Of a stretch of 64,000 nt of DNA, positions 1 to 8,017 are shown in pieces. Where the stretch lies: the NCBI GenBank assembly GCA_963800975.1, contig CAWDDB010000020.1:124001-188000 (forward strand), given 5' to 3'. Origin of the DNA: JALYGY01 sp963800975. Lineage in GTDB: Bacteria; Actinomycetota; Rubrobacteria; Rubrobacterales; Rubrobacteraceae. A program made the position numbers and the translations under genes. Each line of letters opens with the position of its first letter. Position 1 is the stretch's first letter. A model generated the notes under the pieces. The model was given only the letters and a program-made list of their open reading frames with translations. It made no database searches and was not told where the DNA came from.

Positions 1-1
1 G

Positions 2-40
2 ATGCGGCAGAACCTCGGGCGCCTGCTCAGGTCTTCTTGA
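2..40 (+). CDS. 3' end of an upstream gene (partial, unidentified)
   Basis: The first 40 bases are open in frame 2 and end in TGA at 38-40, giving the C-terminal tail MRQNLGRLLRSS. This is too short to assign. The only reasons to call it are the basic, hydrophobic tail and the promoter-like gap that follows before the next gene. Confidence 0.25.
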   Translation: MRQNLGRLLRSS

Positions 41-67
41 CGCGAGGTCCTGCGGAGGCAGGGTCGC

Positions 68-103
68 TATAATCCGGTGACTATTAAGGTCGTCTCGGAG
101 GAG
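68..103 (+). promoter_or_regulatory. -10 element and Shine-Dalgarno upstream of the first VOC gene
   Basis: A perfect TATAAT lies at 68-73 and a strong GGAGGAG Shine-Dalgarno at 97-103. No good -35 is present at the usual distance (a TTGACG at 37-42 is 25 bases away, too far). Transcription would begin near 80, leaving a short leader. The SD position decides the start of the next gene: it is 10 bases from a CTG at 114 and 34 bases from the first GTG at 138. Confidence 0.5.
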
Positions 104-113
104 GCTGGCGCCG

Positions 114-1004
114 CTGATAACGCGATTCGATCACGCGGTGATCGCCGTCGGCGACCTGAAACGGGCCGTCGAGATCTACGGCTCGCTCGGCTTCGGCGTC
201 GCTCCCGGCGGGCGCCACGACCGCCGCGGCACCCACAACGCTATCGTCCGCTTCGGCACCGACTACCTCGAGCTCCTCGGGGTCTACGATCCGGAGAAGG
301 CCGTGGCCAGCGGGCACAACGGCAGGGCGCTCGCGGAGTTCGTGCGCGAGCGCGAAGGCGGGCTCGTGGGATGCGCGTTCGCGACCGACGACATCGACGG
401 CGAGGTAGCACGCCTGCGGGAGGCAGGGCTCGAACTGGTTGGCCCGTTTGCGATGAGGCGGGAGCTGCCCGACGGCCAGAAGCTCACCTGGCGGCTGCTC
501 GTCCCTGTCGACATCCCCTGGCGGCGCCCGTGGCCTTTCTTTATACAGTGGGACCAGCCTGACGACGAGCGCCTGGCCATCGAAAGACCAGGCAAGCACC
601 ACAACGGCGCCGGCTCGGTCGGGGGCGTGGCGGTCGCGGTCAGCGATCTGGACCGGGCGGTACGCCTCTACTCGAGCCTGTTCGACACGCGCCCTGAGGA
701 GACCGGCGAGGTGCGAGGGCTATGCGCGTCCCGCGCGCGTTTCGTCGTACACGGCTTCACCGTGGACCTCCTTTCGCCCGCGGGAGAAGGCCCCGTCGAG
801 CGTGAGATCTCACGCCAGGGCGAGGGACCGTTCGAGGTGAGGGTTCGGGTCGCCGATCTTGGGACAGCTAGAGAGGTACTCGCTGATGCGGGCGTCGAGG
901 AGGCAGAGGCCGCGGAGGGGCTCCGCATCCCCAGCAGCCGGGCGCTCGGCGCGCGGCTCCTGCTCGTCGAGCAGCCACAGAGACCATCGGGAGGAGAGGG
1001 ATGA
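114..1004 (+). CDS. VOC family protein with two glyoxalase-like domains
   Basis: The protein (296 aa from 114) has two vicinal-oxygen-chelate modules, roughly residues 3-115 and 155-290. Each opens with the family pattern 'hydrophobic strand - V.DL.RAV..Y..LF'. The N-terminal half resembles the glyoxalase_3-like group. Starting at the CTG at 114 adds ITRFDHAVIAV in front of the GTG at 138; this is the expected first beta strand with its metal-binding-type His, so the GTG start would cut the fold. The substrate is unknown. The stop overlaps the start of the ThDP enzyme (ATGA), so the two are translationally coupled and probably act on the same compound. Confidence 0.8.
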   Translation: MITRFDHAVIAVGDLKRAVEIYGSLGFGVAPGGRHDRRGTHNAIVRFGTDYLELLGVYDPEKAVASGHNGRALAEFVREREGGLVGCAFATDDIDGEVARLREAGLELVGPFAMRRELPDGQKLTWRLLVPVDIPWRRPWPFFIQWDQPDDERLAIERPGKHHNGAGSVGGVAVAVSDLDRAVRLYSSLFDTRPEETGEVRGLCASRARFVVHGFTVDLLSPAGEGPVEREISRQGEGPFEVRVRVADLGTAREVLADAGVEEAEAAEGLRIPSSRALGARLLLVEQPQRPSGGEG

Positions 1005-2746
1005 TGGAGCAGGAAAGGCCTGACAGGGTAGTCGAAGGGACCGGAGCGGAGATGCTGGCGGAGTGCCTTTGCCTGGCCGGGATAGATATCATTTTCGGTC
1101 TCTCGGGGGACACGGGTGTGATCTTCTACGATGCGCTCTACCACCGGCGGGACAGGATCCGCCACGTGATGGCCCACGATGAGCGGCACGCGGCGTACAT
1201 GGCCGACGCGTACGCCCGCTGCACCAACAGGGTTGGGGCCATGGAGGTATCCAGCGGTGGCGGCGTGACCTACGCCGTCGGAGGCCTTGGGGAGGCATAT
1301 GCGTCATCGGTGCCAATACTCGTCATAACCTCGGACATCCACAGCAACAGCCGCGGCACCGGGGCGCTGACGGAGATAGACCAGGAACTGCTCTTCTCGG
1401 CGGTGACCAAGTGGCGGGCGACCGTGCCAAGCGCGTCCGACTTACCCCGCCTCGTCGTCGAGGCGCTCGAGGCCGCCACGAGCGGCCGCCCCGGTCCAGC
1501 ATGCCTCATAGTGCCAGAGGATGTTCTGGACGAGCCAGGCCGCGCGCCGGCCGGTGCCTTCGGCATCGAGGTCCCGAGGACGAGACCGGCCCCGGACGAA
1601 GACTCCGTCCGGCTGGCAGCCGAGGCACTGCGGCAGGCAGAGAGGCCTGCCATCGTCGCGGGGTCGGGGGTACACATCTCGGGGGCGTGGGACGAGTTGG
1701 CACGGCTCGCGGAGACCGCCGGCCTGCCTGTGGCCACCACAATACACGGTAAGGGCTCCATCGCCGAGACAAGCTGCTGGAGCCTCGGCGTGGCCGGGGC
1801 CAACGGCGCCAGGGACTACGCCAACGAGTACCTCGCCGGCGCCGACGCCGTGCTCTTCGTCGGTACCAGGGCGAACGCGACCGATACCAACTCCTACGCG
1901 AGCCCCACACGGGAAGGGACCGTTGTTATCCACAACGACATCGAGGCCGCGAGGGTTGGCCGCAACTTCCCAGGCAGCATCCCGCTCGTCGGCGACGCGC
2001 AGAGCGCGCTGGTCCGGCTCGATGAGGCCCTCTCCAGCGGAGGGTCGGAGGAGCGCCGGGGGAGCCTGCTCGCCTGGATCGAAGGCCGACGCCGCGACTG
2101 GTACGAGGCGCTCGAGTCGGAGGTGCCTGACGTCGTCAGGGCTACTATCACGCCGCGCGAGGTCCTGCGCATCCTGCTCGAGGTGGCGGGGGAAGACGTC
2201 GTCCTGACGGGCGACCCGGGCACGCCCACGCCGAACGCCGCGGCGTACTGGGAGACAGACAGGGCCTCCCGCAGCGTCGTCATCCCGAGGGGCCACGGGC
2301 CGATGGGCTACGCCATTCCAGCGGCAATCGGGGCGGCCATGGCCCTGCCCGAACGTCAGGTCGTGGGGCTCACCGCCGACGGCAGCTTTGCGATGTCGTG
2401 CGGGGAGCTCGAAACGGCGGTCCGCCTGCGGCTACCCATCGTCTACGTGCAGTTCACCAACGGGTCGATGGGTTGGATCAAGATGCTCCAGCACCTCTAC
2501 ATGGGCGGGCGATACTTCGGCGTCGAGGCGGGAACTATAGACGCCGTCGCTGTCGCCAGAGGGATGGGGTTGTCGGCCGCGCGGGTCACCACGAAGGAGG
2601 AGTTCTCCGAGGTCTTGCACGGTGCCCTGGCCTCGCGCGAGCCCTGGTTCATCGACGTTCCGGTGCCGGATCAGATATCCCTGGTCCCGCCTGTGGCGCC
2701 GTGGCAGGCGGCACTTGCTGGAGAGACCGAGCGGCCAGTGTATTGA
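1001..2746 (+). CDS. thiamine pyrophosphate-dependent enzyme (acetolactate synthase/decarboxylase-like)
   Basis: This 581-aa protein has the three-domain ThDP layout. The N-terminal PYR domain carries the catalytic-Glu region (DERHAAYMADAYAR, about residue 60), a central domain covers about 200-330, and the C-terminal PP domain has the ThDP/Mg motif ADGSF...FTN near 465-490. Length and order match acetolactate synthase, glyoxylate carboligase and benzoylformate-decarboxylase-type enzymes. Nothing visible selects one substrate, and no ALS small subunit is nearby, so branched-chain biosynthesis is unlikely. It is coupled to the VOC gene by a 4-base overlap and followed by an NAD(P)-dependent dehydrogenase, which suggests a C-C bond cleavage step in a catabolic route. 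Confidence 0.85.
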   Translation: MMEQERPDRVVEGTGAEMLAECLCLAGIDIIFGLSGDTGVIFYDALYHRRDRIRHVMAHDERHAAYMADAYARCTNRVGAMEVSSGGGVTYAVGGLGEAYASSVPILVITSDIHSNSRGTGALTEIDQELLFSAVTKWRATVPSASDLPRLVVEALEAATSGRPGPACLIVPEDVLDEPGRAPAGAFGIEVPRTRPAPDEDSVRLAAEALRQAERPAIVAGSGVHISGAWDELARLAETAGLPVATTIHGKGSIAETSCWSLGVAGANGARDYANEYLAGADAVLFVGTRANATDTNSYASPTREGTVVIHNDIEAARVGRNFPGSIPLVGDAQSALVRLDEALSSGGSEERRGSLLAWIEGRRRDWYEALESEVPDVVRATITPREVLRILLEVAGEDVVLTGDPGTPTPNAAAYWETDRASRSVVIPRGHGPMGYAIPAAIGAAMALPERQVVGLTADGSFAMSCGELETAVRLRLPIVYVQFTNGSMGWIKMLQHLYMGGRYFGVEAGTIDAVAVARGMGLSAARVTTKEEFSEVLHGALASREPWFIDVPVPDQISLVPPVAPWQAALAGETERPVY

Positions 2747-2757
2747 GAAAGTGGAAT

Positions 2758-2945
2758 GGCGGATTGCGGAAGGTTACGCGTACGCCTCATGCCGTGCAAG
2801 AAGGTCGGAACGCTCCGAATTGAGCGATTGCGGATGGTTGGCGGATTGCACCCAATGAGGTATTGAGGTGCCGGGTTGCAGCCCTCCACAGAAGCCCGAT
2901 ACCCCAGGAACCCAGAAACCCGAGAACCTGATAACCTGAGAATCC
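2758..2945. repeat. intergenic short degenerate repeats
   Basis: The 228-base gap between the ThDP and dehydrogenase genes has two repeat-rich zones. One repeats GGCGGATTGCGGA-like words (2758-2770, 2827-2834, 2840-2849). The other (about 2895-2945) is a run of drifting units resembling GAACCYGAGA. The composition is unlike the flanking coding DNA and no gene is visible. Confidence 0.45.
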
Positions 2946-2974
2946 GAAGGCCTACTCGAAGGCGGTGGCTGACT

Positions 2975-3814
2975 GTGGGTGCGATTGGGGTGCTTCATCC
3001 AGGCGAGATGGGCGCGGCGATCGGGGCCGCGGCTAGGAGCTCTGGAGCGGATGTCCTGTGGGTGCCAGAGGGCAGGAGTCCCGCTACTACGAGGAGGGCC
3101 GAGGGGGCCGGGCTAGAGGCGGTATCCCTGCCCGAGCTGCTCGAACGCTGCGAGGTGGTGCTCTCGGTGTGCCCGCCACACGCGGCGCTCTCGGTCGCGG
3201 AAGAGGTCGCCTCGCACGGCTTCCGCGGCATCTATGTGGATGCCAACGCGGTCTCTCCCGAGACCGCCAGCGCCGTCGGCAGCGTGGTGAGCAACGGCGG
3301 CGCTGGCTACGTGGACGGTGGGATCATCGGTCCTCCGCCAAGGGAGCCTGGCACGACCACCCTGTGTCTCTCGGGGGAGGAGGCGGAGCGGATCGTCCCG
3401 CTCTTCGAGAGCTCCGTGGTGGAACCCCGGTTGTTGGGGTCAGGTAGCGACACGGCCTCGGCGCTCAAGATGTGCTACGCCGCCTGGACCAAGGGCTCCA
3501 CGGCGCTACTGCTCGCCGTCCAGGCAGCCGCCGAGGCCTACGGGCTCACAGACGAGCTGCTCGAAGAGTGGGACGCCAGCCAGCCGGGGCTCAGGGACAG
3601 GGCCGAGGGTACGGCGCGCGAGGCGAGGAGCAAGGCGTGGCGGTGGGTCGCGGAGATGAAAGAGATAGAGCATACCTTCGAGGCGACTGGGCTCCCGGGA
3701 GGCTTCCACGCGGCGGCGGCCGAGATCTACTCCCGCATGCGCGCGGCGGAGGATCTCCCGGAGAGCGCAGGGGCAGCCCAAATCGTCGCATCCCTGCAGT
3801 CCGGCGGGGACTGA
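2975..3814 (+). CDS. NAD(P)-dependent oxidoreductase, 6PGDH-like with DUF1932 C-terminus
   Basis: The 279-aa protein opens with a Rossmann GAIGVLHPGEMG motif (about residues 2-13), followed by the beta-hydroxyacid-dehydrogenase region containing DANAVSPETA. The C-terminal helical part (ALKMCYAAWTKGSTALL onward) matches my memory of DUF1932. The GTG at 2975 is preferred because it places the Rossmann strand at the N-terminus; an ATG at 2876 would add about 33 residues of repeat-derived sequence. The reaction is probably reduction or oxidation of a hydroxyacid; the substrate is unknown. It lies 228 bases after the ThDP gene on the same strand. Confidence 0.75.
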   Translation: MGAIGVLHPGEMGAAIGAAARSSGADVLWVPEGRSPATTRRAEGAGLEAVSLPELLERCEVVLSVCPPHAALSVAEEVASHGFRGIYVDANAVSPETASAVGSVVSNGGAGYVDGGIIGPPPREPGTTTLCLSGEEAERIVPLFESSVVEPRLLGSGSDTASALKMCYAAWTKGSTALLLAVQAAAEAYGLTDELLEEWDASQPGLRDRAEGTAREARSKAWRWVAEMKEIEHTFEATGLPGGFHAAAAEIYSRMRAAEDLPESAGAAQIVASLQSGGD

Positions 3815-3896
3815 CAGGGGCTTCAGGTTCTGCCTGGGGCCGAAGGGGAACCCGCCTCACAATCCTGAGGCCTGCAACCTGTTGCCTGAAGCCTGT
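3814..3896. repeat. large interrupted hairpin between convergent genes
   Basis: ACAGG-GG-CTTCAGG at 3814-3827 pairs with CCTGAAGCCTGT at 3885-3896, leaving a 2-base bulge and a 57-base loop. Inside the right half the word CCTGARGCCTG occurs twice (3865-3875 and 3885-3895). It fills the whole gap between a plus gene ending at 3814 and a minus gene ending at 3898, so it may act as a shared terminator or be a REP-type element. Confidence 0.45.
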
Positions 3897-3897
3897 T

Positions 3898-5271
3898 TCA
3901 AGAAGAGCGGGGCTTCACCCTGTCGCCCAGGAACACCCCGCGTTCCTCCAGGGTGTCCTGCAGGAGGTCTACATCCAGCTCCGGCATGCCGACACCCCGT
4001 TGTGCTGCCAGGGCCGTTGCCACCCCTGAGGCCTCACCCATGACCAGGCACGGCGCCTGGTTCCTCGTGGCTCCGTGGGCGTAGGAGGTGACCGAGATGC
4101 AGCGGCCGGCCACGAGCACGTTCTCGAGCCCCTCTGGCACGAGCGAGCGGTACGGGATATCGAAGGCCCCGTCGTCACCTATCTGGTAGAAGGTAGCCTG
4201 TCCGGTGTCCGGATCGTGTATATCTACGGGGAAGCAGACCTGTCCGATCGTGTCCTCGAACTTTCTGCCGCTGTTCACGTCATCGTCGGAGATCTCGTAC
4301 AGCCCCTCTATGTGACGGGTCTCCCTCACGCCAGGGAAGATCGCGGGTACGAAGTAGGCGTCACGGAACCCGGGGACGTACTCCTTCAGGAACTGGCCGG
4401 TCCTGGCCACCTGCCGCGTCAGCTCGACCGTGGCGTGGGAGAGGGAGAGCGGGTCCGTCCCGTCGAGGCCGAACACAGCCGAGGTGTTGACGTTGATGTG
4501 GTTGGGCCAGACGGTATTGAAGAACACCTTGTGGTCCTCGTTCGGAAAGATCCCCCGCTCCCTGATCACATCATTCCACTTGCTAAAGGAGCCGTTGAAG
4601 TAGGCTGGGAAGGGCTCGGGATGGTCGGGGCGGGTCGCCATGGCCGGTTCGCTCACCGCCATCTCCTCGGCGATGCGCCGGTTGTCCGTACCGTAGCATC
4701 GCAGCAGCATCGAGATAGGTTGCATCTTGCCTGTCTTCCTGTCCCCCTTCCAGGAGTTTGCCCCGGCGAAGACCGCGACGTCCGCGTCACCGCTCGAATC
4801 GACGTAAGTACTGGCACGGATGGTCCGCAGCCCCCCTTTCACCGCGCACCGCACCCCGTTCACGTGCCCCTCTTCGGCCTCCACGCCAACGACGTTCGCG
4901 CCGTAGAGCACCGTCACGCCGGCCTCGTCGAGGATTTCGGTGGCGACCCTCCTGAAGAGCTCGCCGTCCACGGGGGTGACCGAGTGGACGAAGCCGTGGA
5001 ACGGGACGTGACCGACGGCGCCCCCGAGCTCCATGAGGCGGTCGACGATCTCCTGGGCGAGCCCGAAGACGACCTGGCGGCCGTTCTTCGTGATGTAGTT
5101 GTGCAGGCACAGGCCCGTCGTGGCGTTGCCACCGACGAACGGCCGGATCTCAATCAGCGCGGCCTTCGCCCCGGTACGGGCGGCGGCGGTCGCGGCCGCC
5201 ACCCCGGTGACACCCCCTCCTATTACGAGTACGTCGTAGTCCAGGTCGGGCAACTGGATCACCTCCATCAA
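3898..5271 (-). CDS. FAD-dependent oxidoreductase (FAD_oxidored family)
   Basis: The 457-aa protein begins with an FAD-binding Rossmann motif (DVLVIGGGVTGVAAATAAARTG, about residues 13-34) and an acidic end of strand 2 (ALIE). Near the C-terminus it has the typical second FAD contact (VLVAGRC...HGATRNQAPCLVMG). This pattern fits the FAD_oxidored family (PF12831), whose members are mostly uncharacterised. Its start overlaps the Rieske gene stop by 4 bases, so the Rieske protein probably passes electrons to or from this flavoprotein. Confidence 0.85.
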   Translation of the reverse strand: MMEVIQLPDLDYDVLVIGGGVTGVAAATAAARTGAKAALIEIRPFVGGNATTGLCLHNYITKNGRQVVFGLAQEIVDRLMELGGAVGHVPFHGFVHSVTPVDGELFRRVATEILDEAGVTVLYGANVVGVEAEEGHVNGVRCAVKGGLRTIRASTYVDSSGDADVAVFAGANSWKGDRKTGKMQPISMLLRCYGTDNRRIAEEMAVSEPAMATRPDHPEPFPAYFNGSFSKWNDVIRERGIFPNEDHKVFFNTVWPNHINVNTSAVFGLDGTDPLSLSHATVELTRQVARTGQFLKEYVPGFRDAYFVPAIFPGVRETRHIEGLYEISDDDVNSGRKFEDTIGQVCFPVDIHDPDTGQATFYQIGDDGAFDIPYRSLVPEGLENVLVAGRCISVTSYAHGATRNQAPCLVMGEASGVATALAAQRGVGMPELDVDLLQDTLEERGVFLGDRVKPRSS

Positions 5272-5714
5272 ATCTCGAGCACTACGAACTGCTCCTCGAG
5301 AGAGACGTCGTAGGTCTCTGCCGTGTACGGGCCGGGCTCGAGCCCCGCGGCGGCCAACTCTTCTTCGCCCTCCCTAGAAGGTCCCGGCTCGATGCTCGTC
5401 TCGTAGCGCCTGACGCGCGTCCTGGCCGGGTCGAACCACGACTGTCCAGTCCTCACGTCGAACTCCCACTGGTGCCACGGGCAGCGCAGGATCTCACCCC
5501 TCCGCACGTAGTCGTACTCCCCGGGCACCTCAGCCCGCACGAACCCGGACAACACGCCCTGGCATAAAGGCCCGCCGGCGTGGGGACACTGGTTGCGGAG
5601 CGCGAAGAACTCACCTTCTATGTTGAAGACGCCTATAGAGCGCCCGGCCACCTCGACTATCTTGCGGCCGCCGGGTGGGATCTCCCCCACCTTCGCCACC
5701 CTGTGAATGGCCAA
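5268..5714 (-). CDS. Rieske 2Fe-2S domain protein
   Basis: A 148-aa stand-alone Rieske ferredoxin. Both cluster-binding boxes are intact: C43-P-H45 (CPHAGGPLC) and C78-P-W-H81 (CPWHQWEFD). There is no signal peptide or membrane anchor, so it should be cytoplasmic and act as an electron carrier or oxygenase component. No oxygenase large subunit is in the window. It sits between the amidohydrolases and the FAD oxidoreductase, overlapping the latter by 4 bases and lying 4 bases after the upstream amidohydrolase. Confidence 0.92.
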   Translation of the reverse strand: MAIHRVAKVGEIPPGGRKIVEVAGRSIGVFNIEGEFFALRNQCPHAGGPLCQGVLSGFVRAEVPGEYDYVRRGEILRCPWHQWEFDVRTGQSWFDPARTRVRRYETSIEPGPSREGEEELAAAGLEPGPYTAETYDVSLEEQFVVLEI

Positions 5715-5718
5715 GGCG

Positions 5719-6825
5719 CTAGAGCGCGTAGAGCGCCCGGGCGTTCTCGGAGAAGATCTTGCGCTTCGCGTCGTCGGGCAGCCTGACGGGGAACGCCCGG
5801 TCGGGGGCGTCGTAGTCCCAGTGGGGGTAGTCCGTGGCGAACATCAGCATCTCGTCCGAGCCGAGGTGTTCCATCACCTGCAGCAGGTGCGCTGGGTCGG
5901 GCGGCTCCTCCATGGGCTGGGTCGTCGCCTTCATGTGCTCCCTGATGTACTCCGAGGGCGGCCGCTCGAGGTGTGGCACCTCCTGGCGCAGGCGCCTCCA
6001 GTGCTTGTCCAGGCGCCACATGAGCGAGGGGATCCAGGCGAAACCACCCTCCATGAGCACGACGCGCAGGCCAGGGAACCGCTCGAAGACCCCCTCGCAA
6101 ACCAGGCTGATCACCTGCGACTGGAACGCCATGGACATGACGGTGTGGTCCTCGATGTAGTAGGAGGGCCAGCCTGAAGATGTGATCGGGTTCCCCCCCA
6201 ACCCCGCGAAGTGGATCCCGATCGGGAGCCCGTGGCGCTCGGCCGCCTCGTAGATCGGCCAGTACCTCCGCTTGCCGAGCGGCTCGCTGGTGCGGGGCAG
6301 CAACACCACCTGCACGAAGCCAGGGTGGCCGGCGACGCGGTCTATCTCCGCCGCGGAGAGCTCCGCGTTCTCGTACGGCACGACGATGGACGCCCGCAAC
6401 CTGGGCTCTTTCTCAAGCCATTCGGCGATCTGCCAGTCGTTCGTCGCCCTGGCGAGCGCGGCGCCGAGCTCCTCGTCGAGCTGCTCGCCTACCTTGGGGT
6501 AAAGGCAGTTGAGGATGCCGACCTCCAGGTCGAGCACGTCGAGGTGCTGCTCCCGCATGAAGTCCAGATCAGCGCCAGGCGGTAACCCTGAGGGCGGCCA
6601 CGAGTCTACCCGCGCGCCGCCGCCGGGGCTGACCTTGGGGTAGGGGATGCCGGCGGCGAAGCCGTGGTGCTGGCGCATCCCGAACGCCTTCACGTGCTTG
6701 CGCCAGCGCTCGGATAGGTAAGGCTCGAGCGCGTCCATCGAAGGCACGGTGTTGTGGATGTCGCAGTCTATGAAGCCGGCCCTGGTCCGCTTCAGGTGCG
6801 GTTTCTGTGTCGCCGTTCTAACCAT
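5719..6825 (-). CDS. amidohydrolase family protein (amidohydrolase_2), copy 1
   Basis: A 368-aa TIM-barrel protein. The N-terminal metal motif is reduced to DCDIHN (about residues 20-25) where family members usually have D.H.H or E.H. Later conserved elements are GIHFAGLG (about 200), LMEGGFAWIPSLMWRLDKHW (about 255-275) and ATDYPHWDYD near 335. The family includes decarboxylases and hydratases of aromatic acids as well as hydrolases, so the activity is open. It is a close paralogue of the next gene upstream and is followed immediately by the Rieske gene. Confidence 0.85.
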   Translation of the reverse strand: MVRTATQKPHLKRTRAGFIDCDIHNTVPSMDALEPYLSERWRKHVKAFGMRQHHGFAAGIPYPKVSPGGGARVDSWPPSGLPPGADLDFMREQHLDVLDLEVGILNCLYPKVGEQLDEELGAALARATNDWQIAEWLEKEPRLRASIVVPYENAELSAAEIDRVAGHPGFVQVVLLPRTSEPLGKRRYWPIYEAAERHGLPIGIHFAGLGGNPITSSGWPSYYIEDHTVMSMAFQSQVISLVCEGVFERFPGLRVVLMEGGFAWIPSLMWRLDKHWRRLRQEVPHLERPPSEYIREHMKATTQPMEEPPDPAHLLQVMEHLGSDEMLMFATDYPHWDYDAPDRAFPVRLPDDAKRKIFSENARALYAL

Positions 6826-6866
6826 CCCGTGTCCTCCTCGTTAGAGGTGTTATACCCGAAACGGGG

Positions 6867-7955
6867 TCAGAGCCCGTAGAGCGCGCGGGCGTTCTCCCCG
6901 AGCACCTTCTCCTCCAGCTCGGGCGACAACCCGACCGGCAGGGCCTCATCGCGCCCGTCGAAGTGCCAGTGCGGGTAGTCCGTCGAGAACAGCAGCATCT
7001 CCTCCGAGCCGAGCTGCTCGACCGTCTGTAGCAGGTACTCCCCCTCCAGCGGCTCGTCCAGCGGTTGGACCGTCAGACGTACGTGCTCGCGGATTATCTC
7101 CGATGGCGGCCTGTCCACCCAGGGCACCTCGCCCCTGAGGCCCTTCCAGTTCTTGTCGAACCTCCACATAAGCGAAGGCATCCAGGTGAAGCCGCCCTCG
7201 ATGAGGGCTACCCTGAGGCCCGGGAACCGGGCAAACACGCCCTCGCTCACCAGGCTGATCAGCTGCGACTGAAAAGCCTGGGCCAGGCTTACGTAGTCCT
7301 CGAGGTAATAGGAGGGCCAGCCTACGGGGGTTATGGGGTTGCCTGGCGAGCCACCGGCGTGGATCCCGACCACAAGCCCGTGGCGCTCGGCCGCCTCGTA
7401 GATCGGCCAGTAGTGCCGCTTGCCCAGGGGCATCTGGGTACGCACCAGCAGCAGGACCTGAACGAAGCCAGGAAGGTCCCCGAGGCGTTCGATCTCCTCG
7501 GCCGCCATCTCGGGATTCTGGGTCGGCACGACGATGGAGGCCCGCAACCTGGGCTCCTTCTCAAGCCATTCCGCGGCCTGCCAGTCGTTGAGCGCGCGGG
7601 CCATGGCTGAGGCCCAGTCCTCATTGTTGACGAGCTGAACACCGTAGAGGCAGTTGAGGATGGCGCACTCCACCCCCCAGGGATCCAGGAGCTGGCCGCG
7701 CAGCAGATCCAGGTCCGACCCGGCCGGACCGCCCGAGGGAGGGACGGAGCCTGGCCTGGCCGAAAGGGGCGCCCCGGCCGGATAGTAGTTCGGCTCGAGG
7801 CTCCCCACGCCGCGCTCGACTATGTAGTCGCGCCAGTGGTCCGTGAGGTAAGGGTAGAGGGCCTCGATCGAGGGTACGTTGTTGTGCACGTCGCAGTCGA
7901 TGAGGCCGCTGCCCGCGTGTCTTTGAACCGTGCCAGCGGCTGATTCTTCAACCAT
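6867..7955 (-). CDS. amidohydrolase family protein (amidohydrolase_2), copy 2
   Basis: About 362 aa and colinear with copy 1: DCDVHN near the N-terminus, GIHAGGSPGNPITPVGWPSYYLEDY in the middle (read as two blocks), LIEGGFTWMPSLMWRFDKNW, and STDYPHWHFDG near the end. The ATG at 7955 is preferred over a GTG at 7964 because it makes the N-terminal extension the same length as in copy 1. The pair could be a heteromer or two enzymes with related substrates. It is first in the minus operon that continues into copy 1, Rieske and FAD oxidoreductase. Confidence 0.84.
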   Translation of the reverse strand: MVEESAAGTVQRHAGSGLIDCDVHNNVPSIEALYPYLTDHWRDYIVERGVGSLEPNYYPAGAPLSARPGSVPPSGGPAGSDLDLLRGQLLDPWGVECAILNCLYGVQLVNNEDWASAMARALNDWQAAEWLEKEPRLRASIVVPTQNPEMAAEEIERLGDLPGFVQVLLLVRTQMPLGKRHYWPIYEAAERHGLVVGIHAGGSPGNPITPVGWPSYYLEDYVSLAQAFQSQLISLVSEGVFARFPGLRVALIEGGFTWMPSLMWRFDKNWKGLRGEVPWVDRPPSEIIREHVRLTVQPLDEPLEGEYLLQTVEQLGSEEMLLFSTDYPHWHFDGRDEALPVGLSPELEEKVLGENARALYGL

Positions 7956-8017
7956 CGCTATCACCCGTAGGGCTATCCAGCCTGCAAGTCATATATACCC
8001 AGTTTGCCCAGGTCCGA

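Noticed and set aside
1001..2746. Calling the ThDP enzyme acetolactate synthase.
   Set aside because: No small subunit, and the VOC and DUF1932 neighbours suggest catabolism; the family alone does not fix the substrate.
4075..5313. A 412-codon plus-strand open frame opposite the FAD oxidoreductase.
   Set aside because: The minus strand carries the FAD-binding motifs and family length; the plus frame is Gly/Val/His-rich shadow.
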